From Clostridia bacterium (GTDB lineage Bacteria; Bacillota; Clostridia; Oscillospirales; QAKW01): a stretch of 57,765 nucleotides of DNA. Under the pieces are notes generated by a model. It was not told the origin of the DNA and made no database searches. It saw nothing but the letters and a program-made list of their open reading frames with translations. The stretch spans positions 1 through 57,765 of the forward strand of contig JAFSCX010000008.1 of assembly GCA_017436525.1 (NCBI GenBank), in the 5' to 3' direction. The first letter of the stretch is position 1. The number at the start of each line of letters is the position of its first letter. Positions 1 to 9,207 of the stretch are shown piece by piece. A program made the position numbers and the translations under genes.

Positions 1-282
1 AAACTGAAGTTTTGTCGGGGAAAAGGAGGACCTAATGGTATAAGTGGATATTTTGCCATCATGCAAAATGGAACGGTTACCATTAGGTTTGACGCACGGT
101 AGAGAGCAGATCGGCGGAAAGCAGAAAATTTCAATCTAAATCCGCATCATCATGCGGATTTTTCCTTATAATAAGAAAGCAAGGAAAAAGAGTAGGTTTT
201 CTTTTCCCTTGCTGATTTATTGAATCGGCAGAATTCTTTTATTCTCTTATTTTCTGCGGTCTGTGCCTTTTTTGACAGTCTG
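1..282 (+). repeat. Dispersed hairpin-rich intergenic element, copy 1 (cut by window edge)
   Basis: This stretch is nearly identical to the reverse complement of 27503-27770 and, from about position 100 on, to 22685-22870. It contains nested inverted repeats: an outer CCTAATGGT/ACCATTAGG pair (about 31-89) enclosing ATTTTGC/GCAAAAT, then a hairpin around ATCCGCAT/ATGCGGAT (about 140-160), then a long AGCAAGG/CCTTGCT arm (about 177-212). The right end is TTTTTTGACAGTCTG, matching the right end of copy 2. It abuts the potD terminator. No convincing reading frame is shared by the copies. The left end lies outside the window. Confidence 0.85.
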
Positions 283-316
283 ATAAATATCCCCCCGCAT
301 AGCGGGGGATATTTAT
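283..316 (-). terminator. potABCD terminator hairpin
   Basis: A stem of ATAAATATCCCCC paired with GGGGGATATTTAT begins directly after the potD stop codon. The U-tract expected on the minus strand is replaced by the end of repeat copy 1, so the element seems to have inserted at the foot of the hairpin. Confidence 0.75.
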
Positions 317-1369
317 TTATACATTCTTTAATTTATTCCAAAGGGTGTTATAAAGGAGCAGGGTTTTCTCGGGAAGATTGATATAAATCTCGGTGCGCCG
401 TAAGGTGGCGGTATCGGGATAGGCGGCCTGCTCATTTTTGATCTCCTCGGGCAGAGCATCATAGACTTGCTGCTGGGGGGTGGAGTAGGCAGTGAATGCA
501 CGATTCATTTCGGCAATATCTTGCCTGCAAAGGAAATTGAGATATTTTTCCGCCGCTTCCTTATTGCGGGCATCCTTCATGATGCACATGGCATCGATGA
601 ATCGATTGGTGCCTTCTTTAGGGATCACAAAAGCAAGATCGGGATTCTCCCCGATCATGCTGAGAGCATCCCCTGCATAGGCGGGCGTCATGACGGCAGA
701 GCCGCTTTCCATTTTGGAGAAGATTTCATCGGATACATAGGCTTGCAGCAGAGGCTTTTGGGCGATCAGCTCATCGGCGGCTGCCCGAAGCTCTCCTTCG
801 TCGGTGGTATTGAGAGAATAGCCTTCTTTCAAAAGCGCAACCCCTAAGGTATCTCTTGAATTATTATACATCAGGATCTTTCCGCTATATTGAGGATCCC
901 AAAGATCAGCCCAGCTATCGGGCGCCTCTTTTACAACCTTGGTATTATAAAGGATTCCTAAAACACCCCATGTATAGGGAATGGAATAGCGGCCGTACGG
1001 GTCATAGTTGAGATTTTGAAAATCCTCCATGATATGCTTTGCATTGGGGATATTCTCAAAATTGATCTCCGCCAAAAGACCTTCCTTGATCATTCTTCCT
1101 ACCATATAATCGGAAGGAAATACCACATCATAGGTCTTGGGCGAATTCTTTAATACGGCATACATGGATTCATTATTATCGTAGATCTTATAAACTACCT
1201 TGATGCCGGTTTCCTGCTCGAAAAGATCATTGACAGTCTCGTCCATATATTCGCCCCAATTATAGACATAAAGGACCTCGTTGGGTGCATATTGCTTGCA
1301 ACCGCTGAAGGACAGCAGCAATAAGGTCATGATGGCAATGGCGGCGAGAAGCTTTTTTATTCGGTTCAT
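317..1369 (-). CDS. potD: Spermidine/putrescine ABC transporter substrate-binding lipoprotein PotD
   Basis: Extracellular polyamine-binding component of the PotABCD importer. The 350-residue protein begins MNRIKKLL and has a type II signal peptide ending in the lipobox LSFSGC, so it should be lipid-anchored on the outer face of the membrane. The mature part opens with VLYVYNWGEY, the usual start of PotD/PotF-type binding folds, and ends within the family's usual length. The ATG at 1369 is preferred over upstream in-frame codons because it follows AAGGAGGAG and overlaps the potC stop as ATGA. It is the last gene of the operon. Whether spermidine or putrescine is favoured cannot be told from sequence alone. 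Confidence 0.93.
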   Translation of the reverse strand: MNRIKKLLAAIAIMTLLLLSFSGCKQYAPNEVLYVYNWGEYMDETVNDLFEQETGIKVVYKIYDNNESMYAVLKNSPKTYDVVFPSDYMVGRMIKEGLLAEINFENIPNAKHIMEDFQNLNYDPYGRYSIPYTWGVLGILYNTKVVKEAPDSWADLWDPQYSGKILMYNNSRDTLGVALLKEGYSLNTTDEGELRAAADELIAQKPLLQAYVSDEIFSKMESGSAVMTPAYAGDALSMIGENPDLAFVIPKEGTNRFIDAMCIMKDARNKEAAEKYLNFLCRQDIAEMNRAFTAYSTPQQQVYDALPEEIKNEQAAYPDTATLRRTEIYINLPEKTLLLYNTLWNKLKNV

Positions 1370-2154
1370 ATCCGCTCCTCCTTTTTGGGCTTTTGCTGCT
1401 TTTGGGGCAGATTGGCAAGGATCAGAATGATCAGCACCACCACAACCATTACACCGCAAAGGGCGTTCATGGAAAGGCTGATGCGGGTCTTGGTGGTAGT
1501 ATAGATGACGGTGGCAAGGGTCTCTACTTCTACTCCCCGCAGGAAGAAGGTAACGACAAAATCATCCACCGATAAGGTCAGCGCCATTAAAAAGCCGGAG
1601 ATGACACCGGGCATGATCTGGGGCAGCAGCGCCTTGCGGAAGGCAAGGGCAGGGGAGGCGCCCAGATCCTCGGCGGCCTCATAGGCGGAATAATCCACCT
1701 GCCGCAGCTTTGGCATGACCGCTAAGATCACATAGGGGATATTAAAGGTGATATGCGCCAGCAGCACTGTGCCGAAGCCGAGAGAGATTCCCAATGCCGA
1801 GAAAAAGAGCATCATGGAGATACCGGTGATGATATCGGGATTCAAGACGGGGATATAGGTTACATTCATGACCGCGTTGCGCTGCCATTTCCGCAGCCGC
1901 TGAATTCCCATGGCGGCCATGGTGCCGATGATGGTCGATACAATCGAGGAAATTCCTGCAATAATCAGCGTATTCAGCAGGGCTTGCATAATCTGCTGAT
2001 CGGTAAAGAGATCGGCATAATTTTTAAGGGTAAAGCCGCTGAAGATGACCTTGGATTTTCCGCTGTTAAATGAAAAGAGCACAAGGTATGCGATGGGCAG
2101 GTATAAAAAGAGGAAGACCAGCCCCATATAGGAGCGTTGAAACCATTTTTTCAT
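1366..2154 (-). CDS. potC: Spermidine/putrescine ABC transporter permease PotC
   Basis: Second membrane permease of the polyamine importer, 262 residues with about six membrane segments (the first at residues 10-30). The binding-protein-dependent permease signature is visible as EAAEDLGA near residue 159, the loop that docks on the ATPase PotA. It overlaps potB upstream and potD downstream by four bases each (ATGA), which implies translational coupling. The length and the position after potB fit PotC rather than PotB. Confidence 0.93.
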   Translation of the reverse strand: MKKWFQRSYMGLVFLFLYLPIAYLVLFSFNSGKSKVIFSGFTLKNYADLFTDQQIMQALLNTLIIAGISSIVSTIIGTMAAMGIQRLRKWQRNAVMNVTYIPVLNPDIITGISMMLFFSALGISLGFGTVLLAHITFNIPYVILAVMPKLRQVDYSAYEAAEDLGASPALAFRKALLPQIMPGVISGFLMALTLSVDDFVVTFFLRGVEVETLATVIYTTTKTRISLSMNALCGVMVVVVLIILILANLPQKQQKPKKEERI

Positions 2155-2954
2155 AGCAAGCCCTCCTTTGTCTCATCATCCAAAAAGCTGAAGATGATGA
2201 GGATGAAGAGCATAATCAGCAGCATCACCAGGCTGATGGCGGCGCCTACATTGGGATTATAGACGGTGAGGAATTGCTCCTGAATGACATTGCCGATCAG
2301 ATTATATTTTGCTCCGCCCAATTTTTCCGAGATGACAAAGGTGGAAATGGTGGGGACAAAGACCATAATAACGCCGCTTCCGATGCCCGGCATGGTGAGC
2401 GGCAGGATCACCTTGCGGAAGACCTGCATCCGATTGGCGCCCAAATCCTCTGCCGCTTCAATGACCCGCTTATCCAATTTCTCTAAAGAAGTGAAAATGG
2501 GCAGGACCATGAAGGGAAGATAGTTATAGATCAGGCCCAATACGATGGCAAAGCCGGTATTGCTGATGCGCAGAGAAATTCCTGCGGCTTCCATCCAGGA
2601 TTGGATCAGATCTAAAATATCTTGCATGGCTTGGGTGCGCAATACAAAGTTGATCCACATGGGCAGCATCAGCAGAATCATCAGGATATTTTTTCCTCGC
2701 TCGCTCTGCTGCGCCATGCAATAGGCGAGCAGATAGCCCAGAAGCAGGCAGCATACAGTGGCGATCAAGGCATAAAGCAAGGACCGCAGCAGCACATTGC
2801 CGTAGATTCCGATCTGCAGGATGTTTTGAAAGGTAAAGGCACCGTCCTCATTAGTGAATGCGCTATAGGCAATCATCAGCAAGGGGACGACGATAAAGAC
2901 AACGGCCCAGATATAATAGGGCACAGCAACCAATTTATTTTTCAATTTGCCCAA
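2151..2954 (-). CDS. potB: Spermidine/putrescine ABC transporter permease PotB
   Basis: First membrane permease of the polyamine importer, 267 residues with about six transmembrane helices. The EAA loop appears as EAAEDLGANR near residue 166. It begins with TTG at 2954, directly after the potA stop codon; AGGAGG lies about six bases upstream of this TTG, and no better in-frame ATG is near. It overlaps potC by four bases. The order A-B-C-D with tight spacing indicates a single transcript. Confidence 0.92.
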   Translation of the reverse strand: MGKLKNKLVAVPYYIWAVVFIVVPLLMIAYSAFTNEDGAFTFQNILQIGIYGNVLLRSLLYALIATVCCLLLGYLLAYCMAQQSERGKNILMILLMLPMWINFVLRTQAMQDILDLIQSWMEAAGISLRISNTGFAIVLGLIYNYLPFMVLPIFTSLEKLDKRVIEAAEDLGANRMQVFRKVILPLTMPGIGSGVIMVFVPTISTFVISEKLGGAKYNLIGNVIQEQFLTVYNPNVGAAISLVMLLIMLFILIIFSFLDDETKEGLL

Positions 2955-3992
2955 TTATACCTCCTTTGCCATGATATGGATGTATTCGGGGATGATTTCC
3001 ATTGCTACCCGAGTGCCGATTTCTTTATAGGTGATGGAATGAATCTTCCAAAGATAATTTTCGGAGCGGACCATCATTTCATAGTGCACGCCCTTGAAGG
3101 TTACACTCTCTACTGTACCGCAGAGCATGCCCTCCTTAGGCTCCGTGATCTCAATATCCTCGGGACGGACGACAACATCGACCGGCTTATTCTCGCCAAA
3201 GCCTTTATCGACGCAAGGAAATTCTACCCCCTCGAATTTGACAAGAAGATCGCGGAGCATCAAGCCCTCGATGATATTGCTCTCGCCGATGAAATCGGCC
3301 ACAAAAGGATTGCGGGGCTCATTATAAATATCCTCCGGAGTACCGATCTGCTGGATCAGCCCGTCCTTCATGACGACAACGGTATCGCTCATGGTAAGGG
3401 CTTCTTCCTGATCGTGAGTAACATAAATGAAGGTGATTCCCATCTGCCGCTGAATCCGCTTAAGCTCTGTCTGCATCCCCTTGCGCAGCTTGAGATCCAA
3501 TGCACCCAAAGGCTCATCCAAAAGCAATACCTTCGGATTATTGATCAGAGCGCGGGCAATGGCTACGCGCTGCTGCTGACCGCCGGAAAGGGAGGTTACA
3601 TTGCGCTTCTCAAAGCCTTTAAGATTGACCAATTTAAGCATTTCACTTACCCGCTCGGCAATCTCCTTTTCATCGGTTTTAGAGATGCGAAGACCGAAGG
3701 CAATATTATCATATACATTATAATGAGGAAAAAGAGCGTATCGCTGGAAGACGGTATTGACCTGCCGCTTATGAGGCGGAAGGGCAGTAATATCCTTTCC
3801 TTCAAAAAGCACCTTTCCTTGGGAGGGCTGAATAAAGCCTGCAATGGTCCGAAGGGTAGTGGTTTTTCCGCAGCCGGAAGGGCCAAGGAAGGTTACAAAC
3901 TCCTTGTCCTTGATATTCAAATTGAAATGATCCAGAATCACTTCTCCCTCAAAGGAAACATGGATGTCTTTCAGCTCGATAATATTTTCCAA
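2955..3992 (-). CDS. potA: Spermidine/putrescine ABC transporter ATP-binding protein PotA
   Basis: Cytoplasmic ATPase that powers polyamine uptake. In the 345-residue protein the Walker A motif GPSGCGKTT lies at residues 37-45, the signature LSGGQQQR at about 135-142, and Walker B LLLDEP at about 156-161, followed by the switch histidine in THDQ. The C-terminal third is a TOBE-type regulatory domain. The start is taken as TTG at 3992, which follows GGAGG by about eleven bases; upstream in-frame codons would lie between the promoter and this site. It is the first gene of the operon. Confidence 0.92.
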   Translation of the reverse strand: MENIIELKDIHVSFEGEVILDHFNLNIKDKEFVTFLGPSGCGKTTTLRTIAGFIQPSQGKVLFEGKDITALPPHKRQVNTVFQRYALFPHYNVYDNIAFGLRISKTDEKEIAERVSEMLKLVNLKGFEKRNVTSLSGGQQQRVAIARALINNPKVLLLDEPLGALDLKLRKGMQTELKRIQRQMGITFIYVTHDQEEALTMSDTVVVMKDGLIQQIGTPEDIYNEPRNPFVADFIGESNIIEGLMLRDLLVKFEGVEFPCVDKGFGENKPVDVVVRPEDIEITEPKEGMLCGTVESVTFKGVHYEMMVRSENYLWKIHSITYKEIGTRVAMEIIPEYIHIMAKEV

Positions 3993-4032
3993 CTTTTCGT
4001 TTTCCTCCGTAAAAAAACATAATAACGAATAT

Positions 4033-4061
4033 AATATAATAATTTGACGTCCGTTTGTCAA
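4033..4061 (-). promoter_or_regulatory. Sigma-A-type promoter of potABCD
   Basis: On the minus strand a perfect TTGACA (4061-4056) is followed after 17 bases by TATATT (4038-4033). The predicted transcript starts about 30 bases before the potA TTG, which supports that start choice. Confidence 0.75.
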
Positions 4062-4244
4062 TAAAAAACGCAAAAAAAGTCATATTTTTTGCGATGATTC
4101 CCGATTTTTTATGGAGAAGGTCGATTTCGTTTTGGCATTTTCTTCCGATTGCTCTATTTTTCTCTGAAATACTTCTTTTTCCTCACTTTTTATGTTTTCT
4201 GCATAGGAAGCGCGAAAATATTTACAAAAAATGAAGTATTTTTG

Positions 4245-4296
4245 TTGACATCAACACTTTAATGTGTTAAAATGTATTCAAATTTTTTTGAAAATT
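4245..4296 (+). promoter_or_regulatory. livJ promoter with candidate CodY box
   Basis: TTGACA (4245-4250), a 17-base spacer and TAAAAT (4268-4273) form a strong promoter. The spacer holds the palindrome AACAC-N6-GTGTT (4253-4268). Just downstream, 4282-4296 matches the CodY box AATTTTCWGAAAATT at 13 of 15 positions. A CodY site over the start point would repress the transporter when branched-chain amino acids are plentiful. Regulation by CodY is inference; the region is AT-rich and no codY gene is visible here. Confidence 0.6.
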
Positions 4297-4322
4297 TAAT
4301 TTATTTCAAGGAGAGAAAAAAG

Positions 4323-5534
4323 ATGAAAAAGTTTGCAAAAGTAATCGCATTACTCACTGTCCTGATGCTGGCGCTGACTTGTTTTGTTGGCTGCGGCAAA
4401 GAAGAGGCAACTGCCTTAAAGATCGGCATTACCGGCCCTCTGACCGGCGGTGCTGCAATTTATGGTAATGCTGTAAAGAATGCGGCAGAGATCGCTGTAG
4501 AAGAGGTCAACGCTTTGGGTAAGATTCAATTCGAGCTGAAGGTTGAGGATGATGCGCACGATGCTGAGAAGGCTGTAAACGCATATAATACCCTGAAGGA
4601 TTGGGATATGCAGATCTTTATGGGTTCTGTAACCTCCACTCCCGGTACCGCCACCTCCAAAGAGGCGAATAACGACGGGATCTTCTATCTGACTCCTTCT
4701 GCTTCTTCCACCGATGTATTGGGCGGTGTTGCAAATGCAATCACCGGCACTGTGGATATTGCTCGGAAGGACAATGTATTCCAGATGTGCTTCATGGATC
4801 CCAATCAGGGCGCTGCTTCCGCAAATTACATCAGCAGCCAGAAGCTGGGCACCAAGATCGCTGTAATCTATAAGAACGACGATAACTATTCCACCGGTAT
4901 CTACAATAGCTTTAAGGCTGAGGCTGATAAGCTGAAGCTGGACATTGTATCCACCACCACCTTTACCGAGGATACCAAGACTGATTTCTCCGTGCAGGTT
5001 GCAGATGCAAAGGCAAAGGGTGCCGATCTGGTATTCCTGCCTATGTATTATGAATCTGCTGCTCTGATCCTGAAGGAAGCAAAGGATACCAATTTTGCTC
5101 CCAAGTTCTTTGGCGTAGACGGTATGGACGGTATCTTGAGCTTGGAAGGCTTTGATAAGTCTTTGGCTGAGGATGTAATGCTGCTCACTCCCTTTAACGC
5201 TGATGCTGAGGATGCTACCACCAAGGCTTTTGTTGCTAAGTATAAAGAGAAGTTCGGCGAAATCCCCAATCAGTTTGCTGCCGATGCATATGATTGCGTT
5301 TATGCAATCTTCGCCGCTCTGAAAGAGGGCGACGCGCTGAAGAATGAGGATGGTTCTTATAACTATGGCGTATCTGCCGAGGATCTTTGCAAGATGTTGG
5401 TAGAGGCTTTCACTGCTGAGGACTTTACTTATACCGGCCTGACCGGTGAGAACATGACCTGGGGCAAGGATGGTGCTGTAACCAAGACTCCCAAGGGTAT
5501 GGTTATCAAGAACGGCGTATACGTAGGTATGTAA
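4323..5534 (+). CDS. livJ: Branched-chain amino acid ABC transporter substrate-binding lipoprotein (LivJ/LivK type)
   Basis: Extracellular binding protein for leucine, isoleucine and valine, 403 residues. It starts with a signal peptide (MKKFAKVIALL) ending in the lipobox LTCFVGC, and the mature domain opens with LKIGITGPLTGG, the hallmark of type I periplasmic-binding folds of the Liv family. ATG 4323 follows AAGGAGAG; the open frame extends 17 codons upstream but that part overlaps the promoter. It heads livJHMGF and is separated from livH by a hairpin that probably lets it be made in excess over the membrane parts. Exact ligand preference is not determined by sequence. Confidence 0.92.
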   Translation: MKKFAKVIALLTVLMLALTCFVGCGKEEATALKIGITGPLTGGAAIYGNAVKNAAEIAVEEVNALGKIQFELKVEDDAHDAEKAVNAYNTLKDWDMQIFMGSVTSTPGTATSKEANNDGIFYLTPSASSTDVLGGVANAITGTVDIARKDNVFQMCFMDPNQGAASANYISSQKLGTKIAVIYKNDDNYSTGIYNSFKAEADKLKLDIVSTTTFTEDTKTDFSVQVADAKAKGADLVFLPMYYESAALILKEAKDTNFAPKFFGVDGMDGILSLEGFDKSLAEDVMLLTPFNADAEDATTKAFVAKYKEKFGEIPNQFAADAYDCVYAIFAALKEGDALKNEDGSYNYGVSAEDLCKMLVEAFTAEDFTYTGLTGENMTWGKDGAVTKTPKGMVIKNGVYVGM

Positions 5535-5550
5535 TTGAATTATAAGTTTT

Positions 5551-5580
5551 AAGAGGGCTGCCAAGCCGGCAGCCCTCTTC
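5551..5580 (+). terminator. Hairpin between livJ and livH (partial terminator/attenuator)
   Basis: A 12-bp stem AAGAGGGCTGCC/GGCAGCCCTCTT with a 5-base loop is followed by only a short T-rich run (CTTCC). No promoter is obvious between it and livH, so it probably lowers readthrough rather than fully stopping transcription, or stabilises the livJ message. Confidence 0.65.
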
Positions 5581-5660
5581 TTCCAAAATGGGTGTGCAGA
5601 ATAACGCCGAAAGCGGTCGTTTTTTGTAACGCCCTAAAATGTTTTTTGAGGTGTATTTTC

Positions 5661-6545
5661 GTGTTGACCTTTTTGAACCATTTTATCAACGGTATCAGCC
5701 TCGGCAGTATCTATGCGATCATTGCTTTGGGCTATACCATGGTTTACGGAATTGCAAAGATGCTTAATTTTGCCCATGGTGATGTTATCATGGTGGGCGC
5801 TTACGTATGCTTCTTTGCAGTATCTGCTTTTAATCTTCCCCCTGTATTGGGGCTTTTGGCTGCCATTGTGCTTTGCACTCTGCTGGGCATCATCATTGAG
5901 CGGCTGGCTTATAAGCCTTTGCGGCAGGCTACCTCTTTGGCAGTATTGATCACCGCCATCGGTGTGAGCTATTTTCTGCAAAATGCAGCGCAGCTGCTCT
6001 GGACTTCCAATCCCAAGATCTTCCCCGACTTTTTTGGCGGGATTGCAATCAAAATGTTTGATGGGCAGTTAATTATTACCCTTGGCACTTTGGTAACCAT
6101 TGCGGCCTGCATTATTATCATGATTGCGCTGACGGTTTTCACCGGGCAGACAAAGATGGGAAAAGCCATGCGTGCTTGCTCCGAGGATAAGGGTGCCGCG
6201 CAGTTGATGGGAATCAATGTAAATGCTACCATCTCCACCACCTTTGCCATCGGCTCTGCTTTGGCAGCGGTGGCAGGTGTTCTGCTTTGCTCCGCTTATC
6301 CTTCCTTGGTGCCGACAACCGGCTCCATGCCCGGAATCAAAGCCTTTACTGCTGCAGTATTCGGCGGAATCGGATCAATCCCCGGCGCATTGCTGGGCGG
6401 TATTTTGCTGGGCGTGATCGAAATTTTTGCAGGTGCGTATATTTCTACGCAGCTTTCCAATGCCATTGTATTTTTGGTATTGATCATTGTCTTGCTGGTT
6501 AAGCCTACAGGGCTTTTGGGCAAGCAAATCCGCGAGAAAGTGTAA
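5661..6545 (+). CDS. livH: Branched-chain amino acid ABC transporter permease LivH
   Basis: Integral membrane permease of the high-affinity branched-chain amino acid importer, 294 residues and strongly hydrophobic (about eight helices). The stretch LGYTMVYGIAKMLNFAHGD near the N-terminus is the conserved LivH/LivM signature, and GIGSIPGA occurs near the C-terminus. The start is taken as GTG 5661, seven bases after GAGGTG; the longer open frame upstream runs through the intergenic hairpin tail and adds residues not typical of LivH. livM follows after ten bases. Confidence 0.92.
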   Translation: MLTFLNHFINGISLGSIYAIIALGYTMVYGIAKMLNFAHGDVIMVGAYVCFFAVSAFNLPPVLGLLAAIVLCTLLGIIIERLAYKPLRQATSLAVLITAIGVSYFLQNAAQLLWTSNPKIFPDFFGGIAIKMFDGQLIITLGTLVTIAACIIIMIALTVFTGQTKMGKAMRACSEDKGAAQLMGINVNATISTTFAIGSALAAVAGVLLCSAYPSLVPTTGSMPGIKAFTAAVFGGIGSIPGALLGGILLGVIEIFAGAYISTQLSNAIVFLVLIIVLLVKPTGLLGKQIREKV

Positions 6546-6555
6546 GGTGAGCGCT

Positions 6556-7608
6556 ATGAAAAAGTTTTTAACCAATAAATCCACTTTCTCTAATTACATG
6601 ACCTATGCAGGGGTTGTGATCGCTTTTATTATCCTTACCATTATGGGTGAGGCCGGCGGTCTTTCCTCTACCATGAAGGGTCAGCTGGTGCCGGTTTGCG
6701 CTTATGTGGTAATGGCTCTTTCCCTCAACCTGACAGTTGGTGTGATGGGAGAGTTGAGCTTGGGCCATGCAGGCTTTATGAGTGTGGGCGCTTTTTCCGG
6801 CGCTGTTGTCGCCTCTGCCTTGCAGCAAGCCATTCCCTCTGATGGAATTCGCTTGGTCATCGCGATGGTTGTGGGCGCGATCCTTGCCGGCTTGGTCGGT
6901 ATTGTCATCGGTGTGCCTGTATTGCGGTTGAGGGGCGATTATCTGGCTATTGTAACCCTTGCTTTTGGCGAGATCATCAAATCCATTGTAACCAATCTTT
7001 ATATCGGCATTGATGCAAAGGGCTTGCATTTCAGCTTTTTGAATCCCTTGGAAGGCTTGGAGGCAGGCGGAAGAATGATTATGAACGGGCCGATGGGAAT
7101 CCCCGGTAATACCAAGATTTCCACCTTCACTGCAGGCTTTATTCTGATCATCATCACCTTAATGATTATTTTTAATCTGGTTAACAGCCGCTCCGGCCGC
7201 GCTATTATGGCCCTTCGGGACAATCGGATTGCCGCTGAGAGCGTGGGCATTAATGCGACAAAGTATAAGATGATGGGCTTTGTAACTTCCGCTGCTTTGG
7301 CGGGCGCTGCAGGTACCCTCTTCGGAATGAGCCAGAATGCAATTATCGCAAGTAAATTCGATTTTAATACCTCCATTTTGGTATTGGTATTCGTGGTACT
7401 TGGCGGTCTTGGCAGAATGTGGGGCTCCATTATCGCAGCAGCTGCACTGACCATTCTGCCCGAGCTTCTGCGCGAATTCTCGGAATACAGAATGTTGATC
7501 TATGCCATTGTATTGATCCTTGTAATGCTGATCACCAATAACCCCGGTTTGAAGAACCTTTTTGGAAAATTGATTCCCCGTCGGAAAGGAGCTGCTGAAA
7601 ATGAGTAA
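6556..7608 (+). CDS. livM: Branched-chain amino acid ABC transporter permease LivM
   Basis: Second permease of the Liv importer, 350 residues with about ten hydrophobic segments. The family motif LGHAGFMSVGA is present near residue 75 and RGDYLAIVTLAFGEI near residue 130. ATG 6556 follows AAGGTGAG by a short spacer and lies ten bases after livH. Its 3' end overlaps livG by eight bases (ATGAGTAA), so translation of the two is probably coupled. Confidence 0.92.
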   Translation: MKKFLTNKSTFSNYMTYAGVVIAFIILTIMGEAGGLSSTMKGQLVPVCAYVVMALSLNLTVGVMGELSLGHAGFMSVGAFSGAVVASALQQAIPSDGIRLVIAMVVGAILAGLVGIVIGVPVLRLRGDYLAIVTLAFGEIIKSIVTNLYIGIDAKGLHFSFLNPLEGLEAGGRMIMNGPMGIPGNTKISTFTAGFILIIITLMIIFNLVNSRSGRAIMALRDNRIAAESVGINATKYKMMGFVTSAALAGAAGTLFGMSQNAIIASKFDFNTSILVLVFVVLGGLGRMWGSIIAAAALTILPELLREFSEYRMLIYAIVLILVMLITNNPGLKNLFGKLIPRRKGAAENE

Positions 7609-8452
7609 TACCAATAAGCTCAAGACCAAAATGGTCCCTGTCCCCAGCCACTCCATTGTACCCGAGCGGGATGTGGATAAATCTCCTATTTTGGAATGCC
7701 GCCATCTGGGCATTGATTTTGGCGGTCTTCATGCGGTGCAGGATTTGAATCTGGCCATCGGCCGTACAGAGATTGCGGGTCTGATCGGTCCTAACGGTGC
7801 GGGAAAGACGACTGTATTTAACCTTCTGACAAAGGTTTACCAGCCTACCCGCGGCACCATTTTGCTGGACGGTATGGATACCTCCGGCAAGACCACTGTG
7901 CAGATTAATAAGATGGGCATCGCTCGTACCTTTCAGAATATCCGCCTCTTTGATAATCTGAGCGTGGAGGATAATGTGAAGATCGGGCTCCATAATCAAA
8001 ATACCTATTCGATGGCGACCGGTGTATTGCGTCTGCCGAAATATTGGCGGACGGAAAAGAAGAATCATGAGCGTGCTTTGGAGCTGCTCTCTATCTTTGA
8101 TATGCAGGATATGGCCGATATGAAAGCAGGCTCTCTGCCTTACGGTGCGCAGCGCCGTTTGGAGATTGTCCGCGCATTGGCAACCAATCCGAAGCTTCTG
8201 CTTCTGGATGAGCCCGCCGCCGGCATGAATCCTTCGGAGACTGCCGAGCTGATGGAAAATATTGTTAAGATTCGGGATACCTTCCAGATTGCTGTCCTGC
8301 TGATCGAGCATGACATGAATTTGGTTATGAATATCTGCGAAGGCATTTGTGTATTGAATTTTGGTCAGGTTATCGCGAAGGGGACGCCCGATGATATTCA
8401 GGCAAATCCTGCAGTAATCGAGGCATATCTCGGCAAGAAGAAGGAGGGATGA
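7601..8452 (+). CDS. livG: Branched-chain amino acid ABC transporter ATP-binding protein LivG
   Basis: One of the two cytoplasmic ATPases of the Liv importer, 283 residues. Walker A reads GPNGAGKTT, the Q-loop lies in RTFQNIRLF, and Walker B is LLLDEPAAG followed by EHDM. The ABC signature is degenerate (LPYGAQRR), as is common in LivG. An N-terminal extension of about 25 residues (MSNTNKLKTK...) precedes the ABC fold and is somewhat long for the family. ATG 7601 follows GGAAAGGAG inside livM. Confidence 0.92.
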   Translation: MSNTNKLKTKMVPVPSHSIVPERDVDKSPILECRHLGIDFGGLHAVQDLNLAIGRTEIAGLIGPNGAGKTTVFNLLTKVYQPTRGTILLDGMDTSGKTTVQINKMGIARTFQNIRLFDNLSVEDNVKIGLHNQNTYSMATGVLRLPKYWRTEKKNHERALELLSIFDMQDMADMKAGSLPYGAQRRLEIVRALATNPKLLLLDEPAAGMNPSETAELMENIVKIRDTFQIAVLLIEHDMNLVMNICEGICVLNFGQVIAKGTPDDIQANPAVIEAYLGKKKEG

Positions 8453-8456
8453 GGCT

Positions 8457-9158
8457 GTGCTTAAAGTAGAAGATATTAATGTATATTACGGCAGCATCCA
8501 CGCAATTAAGGGTGTCTCTTTTGAGGTCCATCAAGGAGAGATTGTTACCTTGATCGGCGCCAATGGCGCAGGAAAAAGTACCATTCTTCATACTGTATCG
8601 GGCCTGCTTCATTCCAAGACCGGCTCCATTTCCTTTTTAGATCAGGATCTTGCGGGAATTCCTGCTCATAAGATTGTATCGAAGGGAATGGCCCATGTCC
8701 CCGAAGGGCGTCGGGTATTTTTGCAGATGACCGTTGAAGAAAATTTGGAAATGGGTGCTTTCACCCGCCCCGGCGGGGAAGTGTCTGCCTCTATTGCTGA
8801 TGTATATGAGCGGTTTCCCCGCTTAAAAGAGCGCCGCAAGCAGATTGCAGGAACTCTCTCCGGCGGTGAGCAGCAGATGCTTGCCATGGGCCGTGCCTTA
8901 ATGAGCAAGCCGAAGCTTCTGATGTTGGATGAGCCTTCCATGGGCCTCTCACCGATTTTGGTGCAGCAGATCTTTGATATTATTCAGGAACTGCATAAAG
9001 CAGGCACCACCATTCTGCTGGTTGAGCAGAATGCGCAGATGGCTCTTTCGGTTGCGGATCGTGCCTATGTATTGGAATCGGGCAAAATTGTCCTTTCCGG
9101 TACCGGCGCGGAGCTTGCCGAAAGTGATGAGATTAAAAAAGCCTATTTGGGCGGTTGA
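8457..9158 (+). CDS. livF: Branched-chain amino acid ABC transporter ATP-binding protein LivF
   Basis: Partner ATPase of LivG, 233 residues, the normal LivF size. Visible motifs are Walker A GANGAGKST, signature LSGGEQQML, Walker B LLMLDEPSMGL and the switch region LVEQN. The start is GTG 8457, five bases after the livG stop and preceded by AAGGAGGG. It is the last gene of the operon and is followed by a strong terminator. Confidence 0.93.
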   Translation: MLKVEDINVYYGSIHAIKGVSFEVHQGEIVTLIGANGAGKSTILHTVSGLLHSKTGSISFLDQDLAGIPAHKIVSKGMAHVPEGRRVFLQMTVEENLEMGAFTRPGGEVSASIADVYERFPRLKERRKQIAGTLSGGEQQMLAMGRALMSKPKLLMLDEPSMGLSPILVQQIFDIIQELHKAGTTILLVEQNAQMALSVADRAYVLESGKIVLSGTGAELAESDEIKKAYLGG

Positions 9159-9175
9159 TCTTAAATAAAAATATC

Positions 9176-9207
9176 AAAAACGCACTGTTTCAACAGTGCG
9201 TTTTTTT
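9176..9207 (+). terminator. livJHMGF terminator
   Basis: Perfect 9-bp stem CGCACTGTT/AACAGTGCG with a two-base loop (extendable by A/T pairs) followed by seven Ts. Confidence 0.9.

Noticed and set aside
2622..4022. Long plus-strand open frame of 466 codons opposite potA
   Set aside because: It runs antisense to a clear ABC ATPase, has no ribosome binding site, and its translation is low-complexity shadow sequence.
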